NCBI GenBank assembly: GCA_024195585.1
Contig: SWBL01000079.1
Span: forward strand, 62,001 to 126,000
DNA: 64,000 bases
Direction: 5' to 3'
Source of the DNA: Aureobasidium sp. EXF-3400
Lineage: Eukaryota > Ascomycota > Dothideomycetes > Dothideales > Saccotheciaceae
Part shown: positions 10,856 through 21,601 of the stretch, one piece after another
Numbering within the stretch: the first letter of the stretch is position 1
Layout of the letters: every line of letters begins with the position of its first letter
The notes under the pieces: generated by a model
The model's input: the letters and a program-made list of their open reading frames with translations, nothing else
Told to the model about the DNA's origin: nothing
Databases searched by the model: none
Translations under genes and position numbers: made by a program

Positions 10856-11337
10856 ATGCCTTACCAAAGAGACGCCATCTACGCTCCCTCAGCTCCAAAG
10901 CCCAATGGCAATTACTCCCATGTAGTCCGTCAAGGCAACACACTACACGTTGGTAAGTTCTAATACTCACCTCCTCACCTATATCTATCATCCCCATCTC
11001 AAGAACAAATCAAACCCCCTTCAAACCACTAACACCCCCTCTAGCCGGCTGGATGGGCGACGACCCCCTCACCGGCACCATCGTCCCCGGCGGTATAACC
11101 CCCCAAACCCACCGCTCAATCCAAAACATACGCGCCTGTCTTGAAGCCGCAGACTCTAGTCTCGATAAAGTAGTCAGGAGAAGAATTTATATCATGGATA
11201 TGAAGGATTTCAGAGAGGTGGATAGGATATGGGCAGAGTACTTTACAGAACCATTTCCGGTGAGTACGTGTGTGCAGGTTGCTGGATTGGCTAAGGAGGG
11301 GGCGTTGGTGGAGTTGGAGGTTGTTGCTGAGGTTTGA
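10856..11337 (+). CDS. Rid (YjgF/YER057c/UK114) family protein lacking the catalytic Arg
   Basis: Exons 10856-10952 and 11045-11337 give 129 residues, the usual family length. The fold markers are AGWMGDDPLTG, the helix containing QNIRACLEAADSSLDKVV, and the C-terminal VAGLAKEGALVELEVVAEV. True RidA enzymes hydrolyse reactive enamine/imine intermediates and use an Arg in a P-A-R motif. Here the aligned segment reads FPVSTCVQV, so Ser replaces the Arg. This places the protein nearer to the Rid groups of unknown activity. It is likely a trimeric cytosolic protein. Confidence 0.85.
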
Positions 11338-11608
11338 GTGCGGTGAAGAGGATAGAGGAGTAGAGACGAAGGTAAACAAGACGGAACAAGTGTTCATTGG
11401 ACTTCTTTGTAATACCAGTAACGGACCAAGGTTGAGAAAATTCACTGTAGCATATTCTGGCTCGTTTGATTGTTTGATGTTTGGTCTATCTATAGTAGAC
11501 TACTTTTACAACAACTTTGTAAGGAGCGAAGATTGCATTATAACAGGATCATCTGTGTATAACGGCCATGGTTCGAACAGGGAGTGACCCTCGAGTACCA
11601 CATCGAAT

Positions 11609-12603
11609 CTATGCGCAGAACATGTTGGCAGGCATCATGCCGAGGAGGCCAAGGTCACCGTGCTCAATGTTCTCGCACAACCAGTCCTTCTTCTCCTCAT
11701 CATCGACAGTACTAACAGCGAGCGAAAGCTGGCGAGCAAAGATGTGACCTGACCAGTAGGTCATGAGCAACTGAGAGTTTCCAATAGGCATGAGAGGCAC
11801 ATCGTGGTCCACGCACAGACTGCTGCGGACGATGGTCGAGTTGATGCCCTCTTGAAGCTGAGCCTGAGACATGTAGTGGTACTGCTCGCACATGACCCAA
11901 CGCTCGGTAGGAGTAGAGGCACTGAAGCTGTACAGAAGAGCGAAGAGACTGGAGGCCATGTTGTAGATAGAGGGGTCGGCAATGATGAGAACTTCGTGCG
12001 AAGGATCGACCCAAGCGGTAGCGTAAGGACGGTTGGCGCAGAAGGCCTGGCCGATACGTCCAGAGTCAAGGGCTAGGTCATCGTTGATGGCGGTGTAGTT
12101 GAAGTTGTTGCACAGCCACTTGTAGCTGGGCTGAGGGTCATCGCCAAAGACATTGGAGAGTTGAGCAATGAACATGTCGGTGGCAGCGAGCTTGATCTGG
12201 TTGAGCGCAAGAGCAGAGGAGTTGGACACTCTGGCAGTAGCGACACAGAAAGCCTCTATAAACTTTGATCAGTACCATTTGTTAGAAGCGCTGGGCGAAG
12301 AGATTGCTCACGTTCAATGACGGCAGGCTTGAGACCGAGGGTAGCCCAGCGACCGTGACCGAAGGCGGTGATGTTCTGGCAACCCTGAGTGATAGGAGCC
12401 AAACTCTGCAGAGAGCCGGCGATCTGCCAGCCCAATATCGAGGAGGCATTGCCCATGATCTGCAAGTGGGCGCTGGCTACAGATCGTTAGCATCGGACGC
12501 TTGTTGCGAGTTAAGTCAACGTACCAAGGACCTGCTCGCTCAAGGCGGCGCCATGGGTAAGGCCAGCAACAAGGCAGATGATAGCGACAGTGATGAACTT
12601 CAT
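11609..12603 (-). CDS. secreted cysteine-containing protein of unknown function
   Basis: Exons (minus) 12603-12525, 12476-12312 and 12255-11609 give 296 residues. The N-terminus MKFITVAIICLVAGLTHG is a classic signal peptide, so the protein probably enters the secretory pathway. Several N-X-S/T sites (NASS, NITA, NYTA, NSTI) and eight to nine cysteines after the signal suggest a glycosylated, disulfide-bonded extracellular protein. There is no GPI-type hydrophobic tail; it ends MMPANMFCA. I do not recognise a family and see no hydrolase motif. It could be a cell-wall associated protein or a large secreted effector-like protein; either is speculation. Confidence 0.75.
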
Positions 12604-13279
12604 GTTGATCTGTGATTCTTGAGACAAAAGAGTGTGGTGGTTTGACAGAGTGACAGAGAAGAAAGGGAAAAGAGTGCGGTGGTTGGAAGAGAAGAAAGAG
12701 GAAAGAGTGTGTGCGCGTGAGGCTGGAGTCAGCGTGTTTGTTCAGAGGGAGAGTGAAGCAATGTTTGGATGCTAGTCGCGCCTTCCGAAGATGGTTTGTT
12801 GTGAAGCTGACAACTGCGCGACTGATCAATTCCCAGAAGCTTGGCTCACTGCAAGATGAGTTTGTGTATTTCGACAGTAGTATTGGTTTAGATAGATGCT
12901 ACGGAGAGGCCGACTTGTGCACCTGACCACCACTAGGCATGTCCATGGGAACGTCAGTGTGTGTGAGAGCTCGTGGATCCCGAATGCCACTAGGTGCTTG
13001 CAGCATGCCATCGAACATCAGTCGACCGACGCGATATCAAGAGGTGGACCATGGAGATCGAGCAAACAGCCACGGTCCTTTTTCGCTGTCTGCAGATCTT
13101 GGTCGAATGTCAGAGATCAAACGTAGAGAAAGTCGCTCGTGCGTTCTTCATGATCCAAAAAATTGGTTTTTGGAAGGTGTGATGCGTGATTTCAATAGAG
13201 AAAAAAAAGACAGGCTTGACATTACAACGCCTTGAGAGTCAAAATAACGGTAGAAACATACTGTACATTCTAAGAGCAT
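12604..13279. other. intergenic region, 676 bp
   Basis: Upstream region of the secreted-protein gene and 3' flank of the complex I subunit gene. No gene is supported. Confidence 0.55.
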
Positions 13280-14277
13280 CTAGTCGAGAGCACCATCAGT
13301 TCTGAGCTTCTCGTTGCCCCACATCTCGCCCTTCAAGCTGGTCAAGCCATGGGCCGGCTCGCAGGACTTGCGGCCGCTGAGAGGACCAGGGGAAGGGAGC
13401 TTGACACCCTGTGCAGCATAGCCTCTTCCTTGCTCGGAAATTGTGGTGCCGGAACCTCCAGATCCCTCGGCCTTTCCAGCCTCGCCAGCAAGACCGGAAG
13501 CCTGTCCACTTGCGCCAGCCTTCTGTGCAGCTTCCCTAAGGGCCTTGAGCAGCGATTTTGTTGTCTCAGGAGTCAGATCCTCGTAGTAGTCGTCGTTGAT
13601 TTGGACCATAGGAGCGTTGGCGCATGCACCCAGACACTCGACTTCGGTGAAGGTGAAGAGCTTGTCCTCGGTGGTCTCGCCGTGGTGGATCTTGAGCTCA
13701 TCCTCGATAGCCTTCATGATACCGTCGGATCCTCCAAGTTGGCAAGGGGTCTGCTGGGTGTCAGTATCATGAGTCGCCGGAGTTTCAAGACGGCAGACGT
13801 ACAGTGGTGCAGCATTGAACGTGGTAACGACCAACGGGGTCTCTGTTGTACATGGTGTAGAAAGTGGCAACCTCGTAGACACGCATGGGGGGCATTTCCA
13901 GTCTGCGGGCGACCTCGTTCATGACGCTGATGCTGCAGAAACCGTGTTGGCGCTGGCCGAGGTCGAGCAGGGGCATGACGGCAGCCTTCTTGTATTGCGA
14001 AGGGTATCGGCTGAGGACTTCCTCGATGAGCTTCTCATTTTGGGCATTGAAGGTGAAGGGGACGTCGAGGTTGTTCTCTGGTGTGTCGCGGTGCTGGTGA
14101 GAAAAGAATTAGAGGGTGCAAGGTGGTGGTCGGAGAGGCGAATGAACATACGACGAAGAGGGTGTCGCTGCGAGAAACGGAAGAGACGGCGAATGAGCGG
14201 CGGGGTTGTTGTCTGGCAAGGACGCGCAGAGCTCTGCTGCTGCTTCTGAAGGCCATGGGGGCGAGCTTGGATGCCAT
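13280..14277 (-). CDS. NADH:ubiquinone oxidoreductase 24 kDa subunit (NDUFV2/NuoE)
   Basis: Exons (minus) 14277-14152, 14093-13803 and 13750-13280 give 295 residues. An Arg/Ser-rich presequence precedes the thioredoxin-like 2Fe-2S domain. Visible signatures are [23 protein letters not shown], the first Cys pair in HVQCCTTTPCQL, and the second in [11 protein letters not shown]. It holds the N1a-type 2Fe-2S cluster in the matrix arm of respiratory complex I. The C-terminal part carries a Gly/Ala/Ser-rich stretch (about 24 residues) before the conserved [14 protein letters not shown]. Upstream lies the bS18m gene in the same direction, 263 bp away. Confidence 0.95.
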
Positions 14278-14540
14278 TTTAGCGGTAGGAAATTGTGGTA
14301 TGTGGATTGAATCCAGATGCGATCGAGGTCATCGAAGTCGTCAAGACTCAAGAGTTGTCGGTTTCCGGCGTCGCGGATCGGTCAGCATTTTGGCCAATCA
14401 AAAGCTGCCGTTTTACCCTACAAGCAATCACTTTTTAAACCGATACCACAATGCAACAAGCTCAATCGTCATTCAAAACTGGTAGCATCTGCTCTGCTTG
14501 AAAATTTACATGTAATTGTACAAAGGTCTATAGGCAAAAT

Positions 14541-15337
14541 CTATCGGCCCAGGGCACCTCTCGGTTGTAGGATCTCAGGATGCCTGTGCACACTGGGCAT
14601 GAGGCCGAGGCCAATTGCTCTTCGGACAGCCTTGGCTACCTTCCTCTGATTGACTGGTCTCAATCCTGTGTCCTTGGAGTGCTTGATCTTGCCCAGCTCG
14701 GTCATGAATTCCGACATCATGGCAAAGTTCTAGAGAAAGTCAGTGGAAGATGAGGATATGCGGATTCAACAAAGCATACCCAATAGTGGTTCAGAGGGTT
14801 GATCTTCAACATATCAAAGACGTCCTTCTTTGGCCTGCCCTTCGGTTGACCCTTGCTCCACTTGGCCATCTCAACACCGCTCAAGTCGTGAGGTGCATAG
14901 ACATCACCGTCCCTCCACTTGCGCGTCATCTGTCTTTCATATTCAACAGTCTCCTGTGCGGCTGTCATTGTGGCCTCATCCTGTCTGTTCCTCCTGAGAT
15001 CTCTTGCCGTCTGCTCCAAAAGCTTGTGAGGATCGTTCCTGGTCACACCCGAGTCCTGTGAGCCGAATGGCAGCGTTTGTGTGGTTGTTCTTTGGTATGG
15101 GGCAGGTCTTGGGCGGGCTCTGTCGCTCGTGGCTTTGAGTGACTCTAGCAGACCTGGAGCAGGTCAATACATGCAAATAAACCATTGCGTGTCAGGTTTT
15201 GGGTAGATACCTCCGAAAACATCAGATCGCTTGGGCTCATCGGCGCGTCGTGTCGATGAGGCAAAGGTGCGCACATAGGTTGGGTATGAGGAGGCGGTAC
15301 GAGTGGCTACCCGTGAAAAGGGGCGCATGACAGACAT
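14541..15337 (-). CDS. rsm18: mitochondrial small-subunit ribosomal protein bS18m
   Basis: Exons (minus) 15337-15211, 15153-14780 and 14729-14541 give 229 residues. The N-terminus is a basic Ser/Arg/Thr-rich presequence. The bS18 domain lies near the C-terminus: DVFDMLKINPLNHYWNF, then LRPVNQRKVAKAVRRA and IGLGLMPSVHRHPE. The protein should bind the small subunit rRNA of mitochondrial ribosomes. Start ATG at 15337 was taken; a second ATG three codons later is possible. Its start codon is 292 bp from that of the divergent CIA84-like gene. Confidence 0.9.
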
Positions 15338-15629
15338 GGTGGGATGTTGTGGAGAGTCGGATATGGCGTGGTCGACTTGATTGAATGGTTCGGGGGTCTT
15401 GAGTTGGCCGCAGTTGCAGGTCGAACGGGAAAAACCGAAGACTTTCTCCAGGTGGCAGCCGACGTGGAGAGCAGCAGCTATGCCGCGCGACAGATAGTAG
15501 CGACCATTCTAGCACGCCAAATACTCGTCTCTTAATACTTGTTCGCTTCTTGATCTGGACTTTCTTTCTGGTGTTTTCTGTTCTCGCTTCTCTTGACACA
15601 ACCACGCCGCTCAATCCGCGAGTGCCGGC
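15338..15629. promoter_or_regulatory. short divergent promoter rsm18 / CIA84-like gene
   Basis: 292 bp separate two divergent start codons of genes for predicted mitochondrial proteins. No motif stands out by eye; co-expression is inferred from the arrangement alone. Confidence 0.5.
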
Positions 15630-18067
15630 ATGCGCTCTCAGCTCAACCGCGTCGTCTTTCGCAAATTGCTGGCCAGCGAACCTATAGCACACCGCGGCTG
15701 CCTTCGTCCCATCCAATCTATATCGACATGTTCGCCTCACATCCAAGCCCTTCCAAGGGCCCAACGCCGTTCCTTCATGAACATCTTCAAGAAACCCCAG
15801 CGTGTGACTTCGGAACCGAGGATGGCTCCCGGCTTGGAAAAGATGATGGAATACTCAAAAATGGAAAGACTCAGTGCTAGACTGCCACCGCCCGCCGATA
15901 TTCTCAAGGCCGTTACCAATTTTTTTCTCTTCAGGACCGAGGCTCGCGGCAGTCGCGGCAGGAACATTCCTGACTATGAGGCTGAACACCTTCTTCGCTG
16001 TCTAAAATACCTCGATCGAACCATTGGCTTGTCAACCCTTGATCAAGAAGTCTTCCGTCCGTGGTTGTCTTGTTTCGAGCATCGCCTCCATAAGGATTCT
16101 GCCATCCACCGAGAGATCGTCGAACTTTTGTACCGCGCACTCCGTCAGAACAGGCTGCAGATTGATAAATTTTTGGGACCGAAAGATATTCTTGCTTACG
16201 CTAAAGCTATGTGTGCTACAGGAGGCACAATGATAGCTAGAGATGCAATCCTTGAATACGAGCACGCCAATGCTGGCAAAGTACAATTCTACAAGCTCAT
16301 ACTGGTGTGGGACGCTATCATCAAGGGCTTCGCAAGGGAACAAAACGAGCAGGAACTCCTTCGTACTCTCGAACACATAAACAAGTATGCTGCCCAAGGG
16401 TCTAAGCAGACGGCCTTCGAAACAGTGACAAGGTTCTATGCTGTCGAAGGGAACATCGAAAAAGCAACCGAGTGGTACGGTAGACTCAAGAAGCATGTTC
16501 ATGATGTGCAAACTTTCCAACGTCTGCAACGAAAGTTGCTTGAGCTGGGCATGCGCACGTCTAACATGAAGCTTGGGCAGCTCCTCATCCGGGATATGGC
16601 AGCAGGAACTCCGACAAAATACCAATGGGAAATGATCTTAGAATGGGCTACAGCAACAGGTAAGGGAGCTGATGAGATCGATCGTATGATCGGGGTCATG
16701 GAACGAGCGAACCAGTCGCTTCCCCGGGAAGAATGGCGAGTCCCTGACACATCCATGTTGAACAAACTGGTCAAGGTTGCGGTCGATCGCAAAGATCCGT
16801 ATCTTGCCGAGCGTCTCATAGCTGTAGGCAAGGCGAGGAAAATCCAACCGGATGCCCTGACACTCATCTATCAGATGCAGTACCGCCTGGCTGTCAAGGA
16901 TGTGGATGGTGCTTTGAGTGTGTACAAGCATTTGCAGTCTCATGACCTTTCGAAAAACGAAGACATATCTGTTGTCAACGAGCTCATTCAGACCATGTGC
17001 GCATCTGGACGACAGGACTTCGACAGCATCATGAATGTCGCTGCTGATCTCTCGGATCGACAAGCACGCTTCGATCCTGAAACCGTATCGGCATTGTCGG
17101 TGTTGCATCTTTCGCGTGATGAGGTACACGACGTGATCGATCTTCTTAATACTCATGTCTATGGTTTTGATATGGCAGGACGCCTATCTGTGCAGAGCAC
17201 ACTGATCGAGTACTGCCTAAGACCCTCGACTACGACTGCTCAGGCATGGGATACCTACATCATTGTGAAGCAGGTCTTTGATGACACTGCTCGAGAGCAG
17301 CGTGTCAAGATTATGAACGAGTTTTTCAGGCGCCAACGTCCAGATATGGCAGTGCATGTCTTCAACCATATGCGAGCGCATACTCGTCAGGACACCATTC
17401 CCACTGTCGAGACATATGTGGCTTGCCTATCTGGAATTGGTAAGGCAAAGGACGAAGAAAGCCTCGAAGTCGTGTACAACCAGCTCAAACTGGATTTCAA
17501 CGTTGAGCCAAACACGCGTCTCTATAACGCCCTAATGAAAGCATACACAAACTGCGAATCTTCCAGGACAGCACTGGGCTTCTGGGACGATATCGCAACA
17601 AGCCTCGAAGGACCAAACATCAACAGTATTCACCTTGCGATGAGAGCATGCGAGGACGCCCCTTGGGGAGACGAAAAGGCACGCAAGATATGGACAAAGC
17701 TAACGCGCACTGGTATCGAGCTCGACCAAGATCTCTGGGCTAGCTATGCCGCCGCCCTAGTAGGCAACGGAAACGTAGATAGCGCCATTAGTTCGCTAGA
17801 GGAAGCACATGTCGAACAGGGACTCGACATGGATACTCTTGTGTAAGTTCTGTCAATGCAGAGAAATTGAAGGATAAGGACTAATTTGTTGACAGAATTG
17901 GATCGCTGTACAATGCTGCTCCAGGACAGGTCAAAAAGGGCATTGTCGAGACATGGGCCAAGGAGAGATACCCAGAAATCTGGGCAGCGTTGGAAGAGAT
18001 AGGCACACGCGAGTCAGAGCAGACCCAGCTGTCTGAGTTCAAGATCGATAGAGATGTTGAGCCATAG
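15630..18067 (+). CDS. helical-repeat mitochondrial protein, probable complex I assembly factor CIA84
   Basis: Exons 15630-17842 and 17896-18067 give 794 residues. The N-terminus (MRSQLNRVVFRKLLASEP, then RAQRRSFMNIFKKPQRV) looks like a mitochondrial presequence followed by the start I associate with fungal CIA84 proteins. The rest is alpha-helical with repeated units of PPR type, for example TRLYNALMKAYTNCESS and TVETYVACLSGIGKA. CIA84 binds an intermediate of the complex I membrane arm in Neurospora; other PPR proteins act on mitochondrial RNA. The CIA84 call rests on memory of N-terminal and length resemblance, so it is moderate. The complex I 24 kDa subunit gene lies 1.35 kb away. Confidence 0.65.
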
Positions 18068-18739
18068 ATTCAACCTTGCGCATAGCCGCTGTATATATAT
18101 GTATATTTACGAAGAATGATTCTCAAAGGTGTTCAGGAAGCTTAGTGTGTCACATGCAGTGCAGAATGCAAGTCGACGATATGGAGAGAGCGGCAGGGGA
18201 ACAAAGACGTCAGCATGCATCTGACTGGGCGGATGACTGAACGAGCAGGAGCAGGATTTTGAGATGGAGGGGCATGAAAACAGGCTTCGGCTTTGACAGG
18301 CAGAGTCCTGACGATCTCTCTTTGAGCGGGTGATGAGATGAGCTTGTTCCTGTCAAACCTTGAGGTGTTTGGGCAGCAACAAAGTGAGAGCCAAAGAAGG
18401 GACTTGAAAGTTGATGCTGGTTTGCCGATGCACGTGGAAACGCACGTCACCGTTCTCGAGTGAAGGAAGGAGGCAGCGTGCAGCAGGCAGGAGCGACCAG
18501 CCACCACAGTCGGCAGTCTGCAAGTGCATCCGTCTGCGCCTTGTTGCCTGGCTCTGCACAATCTCACCGTTCAGCCTGCTTAGCCTCAGTCACTTCCGCT
18601 GCTGTTTCATTCATTTGCAGTTGCTCGCCGACTTGTTTCCCCACGAACTCTCCACCTCCGCCATTCGCCCACCCGTTTTGTCGTCGGCGGATCCTAACGG
18701 CCAGTACCAAACTGCCGTCACTGGTCCCGCGCCGTCATC
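18068..18739. other. intergenic region, 672 bp
   Basis: 3' flank of the CIA84-like gene and the promoter region of the DUF3824-like gene. Open frames here are not supported. Confidence 0.55.
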
Positions 18740-21601
18740 ATGTCTGTCATCTACAAAGACCGCGACGAACCGCGCACATACACGACCGTCCGCCGCTACC
18801 GAGTACCAGACCGAACATTCGAAGAGGAAGATACCTACGAGAAACAGATCGTCATCAAGCGCGACCGCGAACAACCTCCCCGATATGATCGCGATCTCGA
18901 ATACCGCACCCGTGAGCGCGACGCTCCGAGAGAAGTCATCCGCTACGAGCGAAATGTCGAGCGTGCGCCTTCTCCCCCTGATCGAGTCCGCGAATTTCGC
19001 TTCGAACGAGAAGTAGAGCGTGAACCACCCCGTCACGACCAATGGGATCTGGAGAGATACACTCGCTCCACCGAGTACTACCAACCACAACCCATTGTCA
19101 TACGTCAACAACCACAGCCAATCATCATCAAGGAAGCTCCTCGACAGCCCGTCGTCCTTCAGCGAGAGGAGCCCCAGTACGAGCTTGTCGAGCGTGACGA
19201 TGCGCAAAGAAGGAGGGATGACGATGACTACTACTACGAACGGACCACTCGTGAGGTTGATCGAGGCCCGCGTCGTGGAGGAGGCGGTGGTGAGGAATTC
19301 TATGATGAGCGTGATTATAGACGCCATGTTGACCCCCGGGATTCAGCTTCCAACTACGCCGACGACCGCTACAGCAGCGACGAGGATATCATCATCACTC
19401 GCACAGAACGCAACGGCGGCTCGCGCGACCACTCACCTCATCACCGCCGTCACCTAGCCGAAGGTGCCATAGCCGGCCTTGGAGCCGCCGAGATCCTTCG
19501 CCAGCACCGCCGGAAACAGGGAGAGGAAGGTGGTCACCGTGGTCGTCAACTTCTGGGCGGTGCTGCATTGGGTGCTGTCGGCGCTGAAGCCCTCAGTCGC
19601 GCCAGAAGCCACATGCGAAGTTCTCGCTCGAGGTCAGTCTCCAGTGATCGCTCAAAACGTTCCAGACGCGAAAGACGCCGCCGTCACCGCAGCAAGAGCC
19701 GAAGTAGGAGTCGCTCTCGTGCGCGCACTTTGGCCAAAGTCGGTACAGTCGCTGCCGTCGGTGCTCTTGCAGCATACGCCCTCCGAAACAGAGGTAACAA
19801 GGAAACGGTAATCGTTAACAACGAGCTCCCACCACCACGTCGTAGCAGGTCTAGAAGACGCCGTTCCTCTGTTGGTAGTGCACCCCCTCCGCTGGACGCT
19901 CGAGACCGAAGCAGGAGCGAGAGCAAGCATCGCGACCCCGAGCATCGCAACCGTCGGATCGCTCAGGCTGGTCTCGCAACTGCTGCAGCTGCTGGTATCC
20001 TGGATCGTGTGCGTAGCCGTTCAAGGGGCGGCAAGAAGTCTCGCTCTAAGAGCAGAACTCGTACAGGTGTGCCAATCGCTGCTGCTGGACTGGGTGGTGC
20101 TGCTCTTGCTGGTCTGTATGAGCGAAGTAAGGCTCGCAAAGAAGTTGCCAGAGACGACGCGTCCGATTCCAGACGTCCCAGATCCAGATCCAGATCCAGA
20201 TCCCGCAGCAGATCTGTTCCCTACCCCGATGATGAGCCTCGCTTGCGCAGAGCTTCGAGTGATCCCGCGCTTATAGAATATGGCGACGATCCGATCTACC
20301 CGAACCGACGTTACGAGGAGCCACCAGCAGAATACCGCCGCAGGCGCAGAGGTAGTTCCGCCTCGTTGAGCCCTGACAGACGCAGACACGACAGATCGAG
20401 TCGTTCGAGGTCGAGAAGCCGCAGTCGGACTAGGGGTTTGGCTGAGGGTGCCGCTGCTGCCGGTGTTGCCGCCGTTGCTGCTCACGAACTGGGTAAACAA
20501 GATGAGCGTAGGAGATCAGACCGTGACCGAGATCGACAGCGTAGACGTAAGTTTTCTGATGCACATGTATCTTATGCTTTTCTAACAATTCACTGCAGGC
20601 CGTGAGGAAGAGGATGAAATGTATGCACACGACAGACCATATTCTCCGCCACCAATGGGTGCCAATGCTGCGTATCCTCCAACACCCCAGAGCCACGAAT
20701 TCTATCCTGCCACCAACTCATTCCCACCTCCGCCAACCGACAACTACGGACACCAGGCCGACTATCCATACCAGCCTTACAATCCTGCTGATTATCCTCC
20801 ACCCCCAGCAACAGGTGGTGCACCTCGTGGCCGACATGACGAACGTTATCCTAGTCCCGAGCCCAATCTGGGCTATCCTCCTGCCAACGAAACATTTGCT
20901 GGTGACGCGCGCTACGCCGGCGATGATCGCGGCAAGCCGGGTCGAGAACATGTGAGTTCCAACGCTCCTTCCGGCTCTTACTCTGATCCACACGACTCTT
21001 CTGGTGGGTGGTTCGATTAAGTCACCAGTCTTTTGATCTTGAATCGAAGCTAATGTCACACACAGACGGTGTAAACAAGAAGAGCGTGCAGTTCAATGTA
21101 CCACCCAGCGAGGGCATGAGTTCGCCAGATGCGCAAAGGAAGGCCAACCCTCGACAGGCAGATCAAGATATGGATTACTCGGAAAGCGACGGAAACGACG
21201 ACAGAACCAGAACGAGAAGCGAGTTGGGCAGCGATGGCATTGCAGAAACAGAGCACAAGCGCAGAAGACGCAGACGCCATCGCCACCACGACGAAGACAT
21301 TGACGAACATGAGCGTGACGACAGCCACAATAATACACAGCATCGCCGCCGCAGACGCCACAGATCCCGCGACCCCTCGACACAACGGCGCACAGGCTCA
21401 CCAGACAGTGTCAACTCCAGCGAAACAGTCGAATTACCACCACGCTTTGATCAAGAGGGCCGCAAAGTACCAGAAAGAGGCGAAGACCCTCTGGCCGACA
21501 AGATCGAAGACTTATTCAATGGCAAAGGTCTCGCTGGAGGCATCTTCAAACGACTTACTGGTGATTTGCTCGGCGACGGCGGTGCAAAGAAGAGACGTTG
21601 A
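18740..21601 (+). CDS. DUF3824-like RS-rich protein with repeated Gly/Ala hydrophobic segments
   Basis: Exons 18740-20546, 20599-21003 and 21066-21601 give 915 residues. The first 230 residues are highly charged (Arg/Asp/Glu/Tyr-rich). Then short Gly/Ala helices alternate with Arg-Ser blocks: AIAGLGAAEIL, GGAALGAVGAEAL, VGTVAAVGALAAYAL, LATAAAAGIL, AAGLGGAALAGLY and AAAAGVAAVAAHEL. A Pro/Tyr-rich section follows, and the C-terminus contains LADKIEDLFNGKGLAGG. This organisation resembles fungal proteins annotated with DUF3824; no function is established to my knowledge. The second intron's donor was set at 21004 because only that phase links to the downstream frame; reading on would instead stop at 21018-21020, giving a possible shorter isoform. 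Confidence 0.75.
20179..20203 (+). repeat. hexanucleotide repeat CAGATC, about four copies, coding RS
   Basis: Tandem six-base units inside the DUF3824-like gene encode part of an Arg-Ser dipeptide run. Units this uniform could change copy number without shifting frame. Confidence 0.6.

Noticed and set aside
11565..11600. GGTTCGAA word resembling a B box
   Set aside because: The following bases depart from the B box consensus and no tRNA fold surrounds it.
13349..13924. 191-codon plus-strand open frame
   Set aside because: Antisense shadow of the complex I 24 kDa subunit gene.
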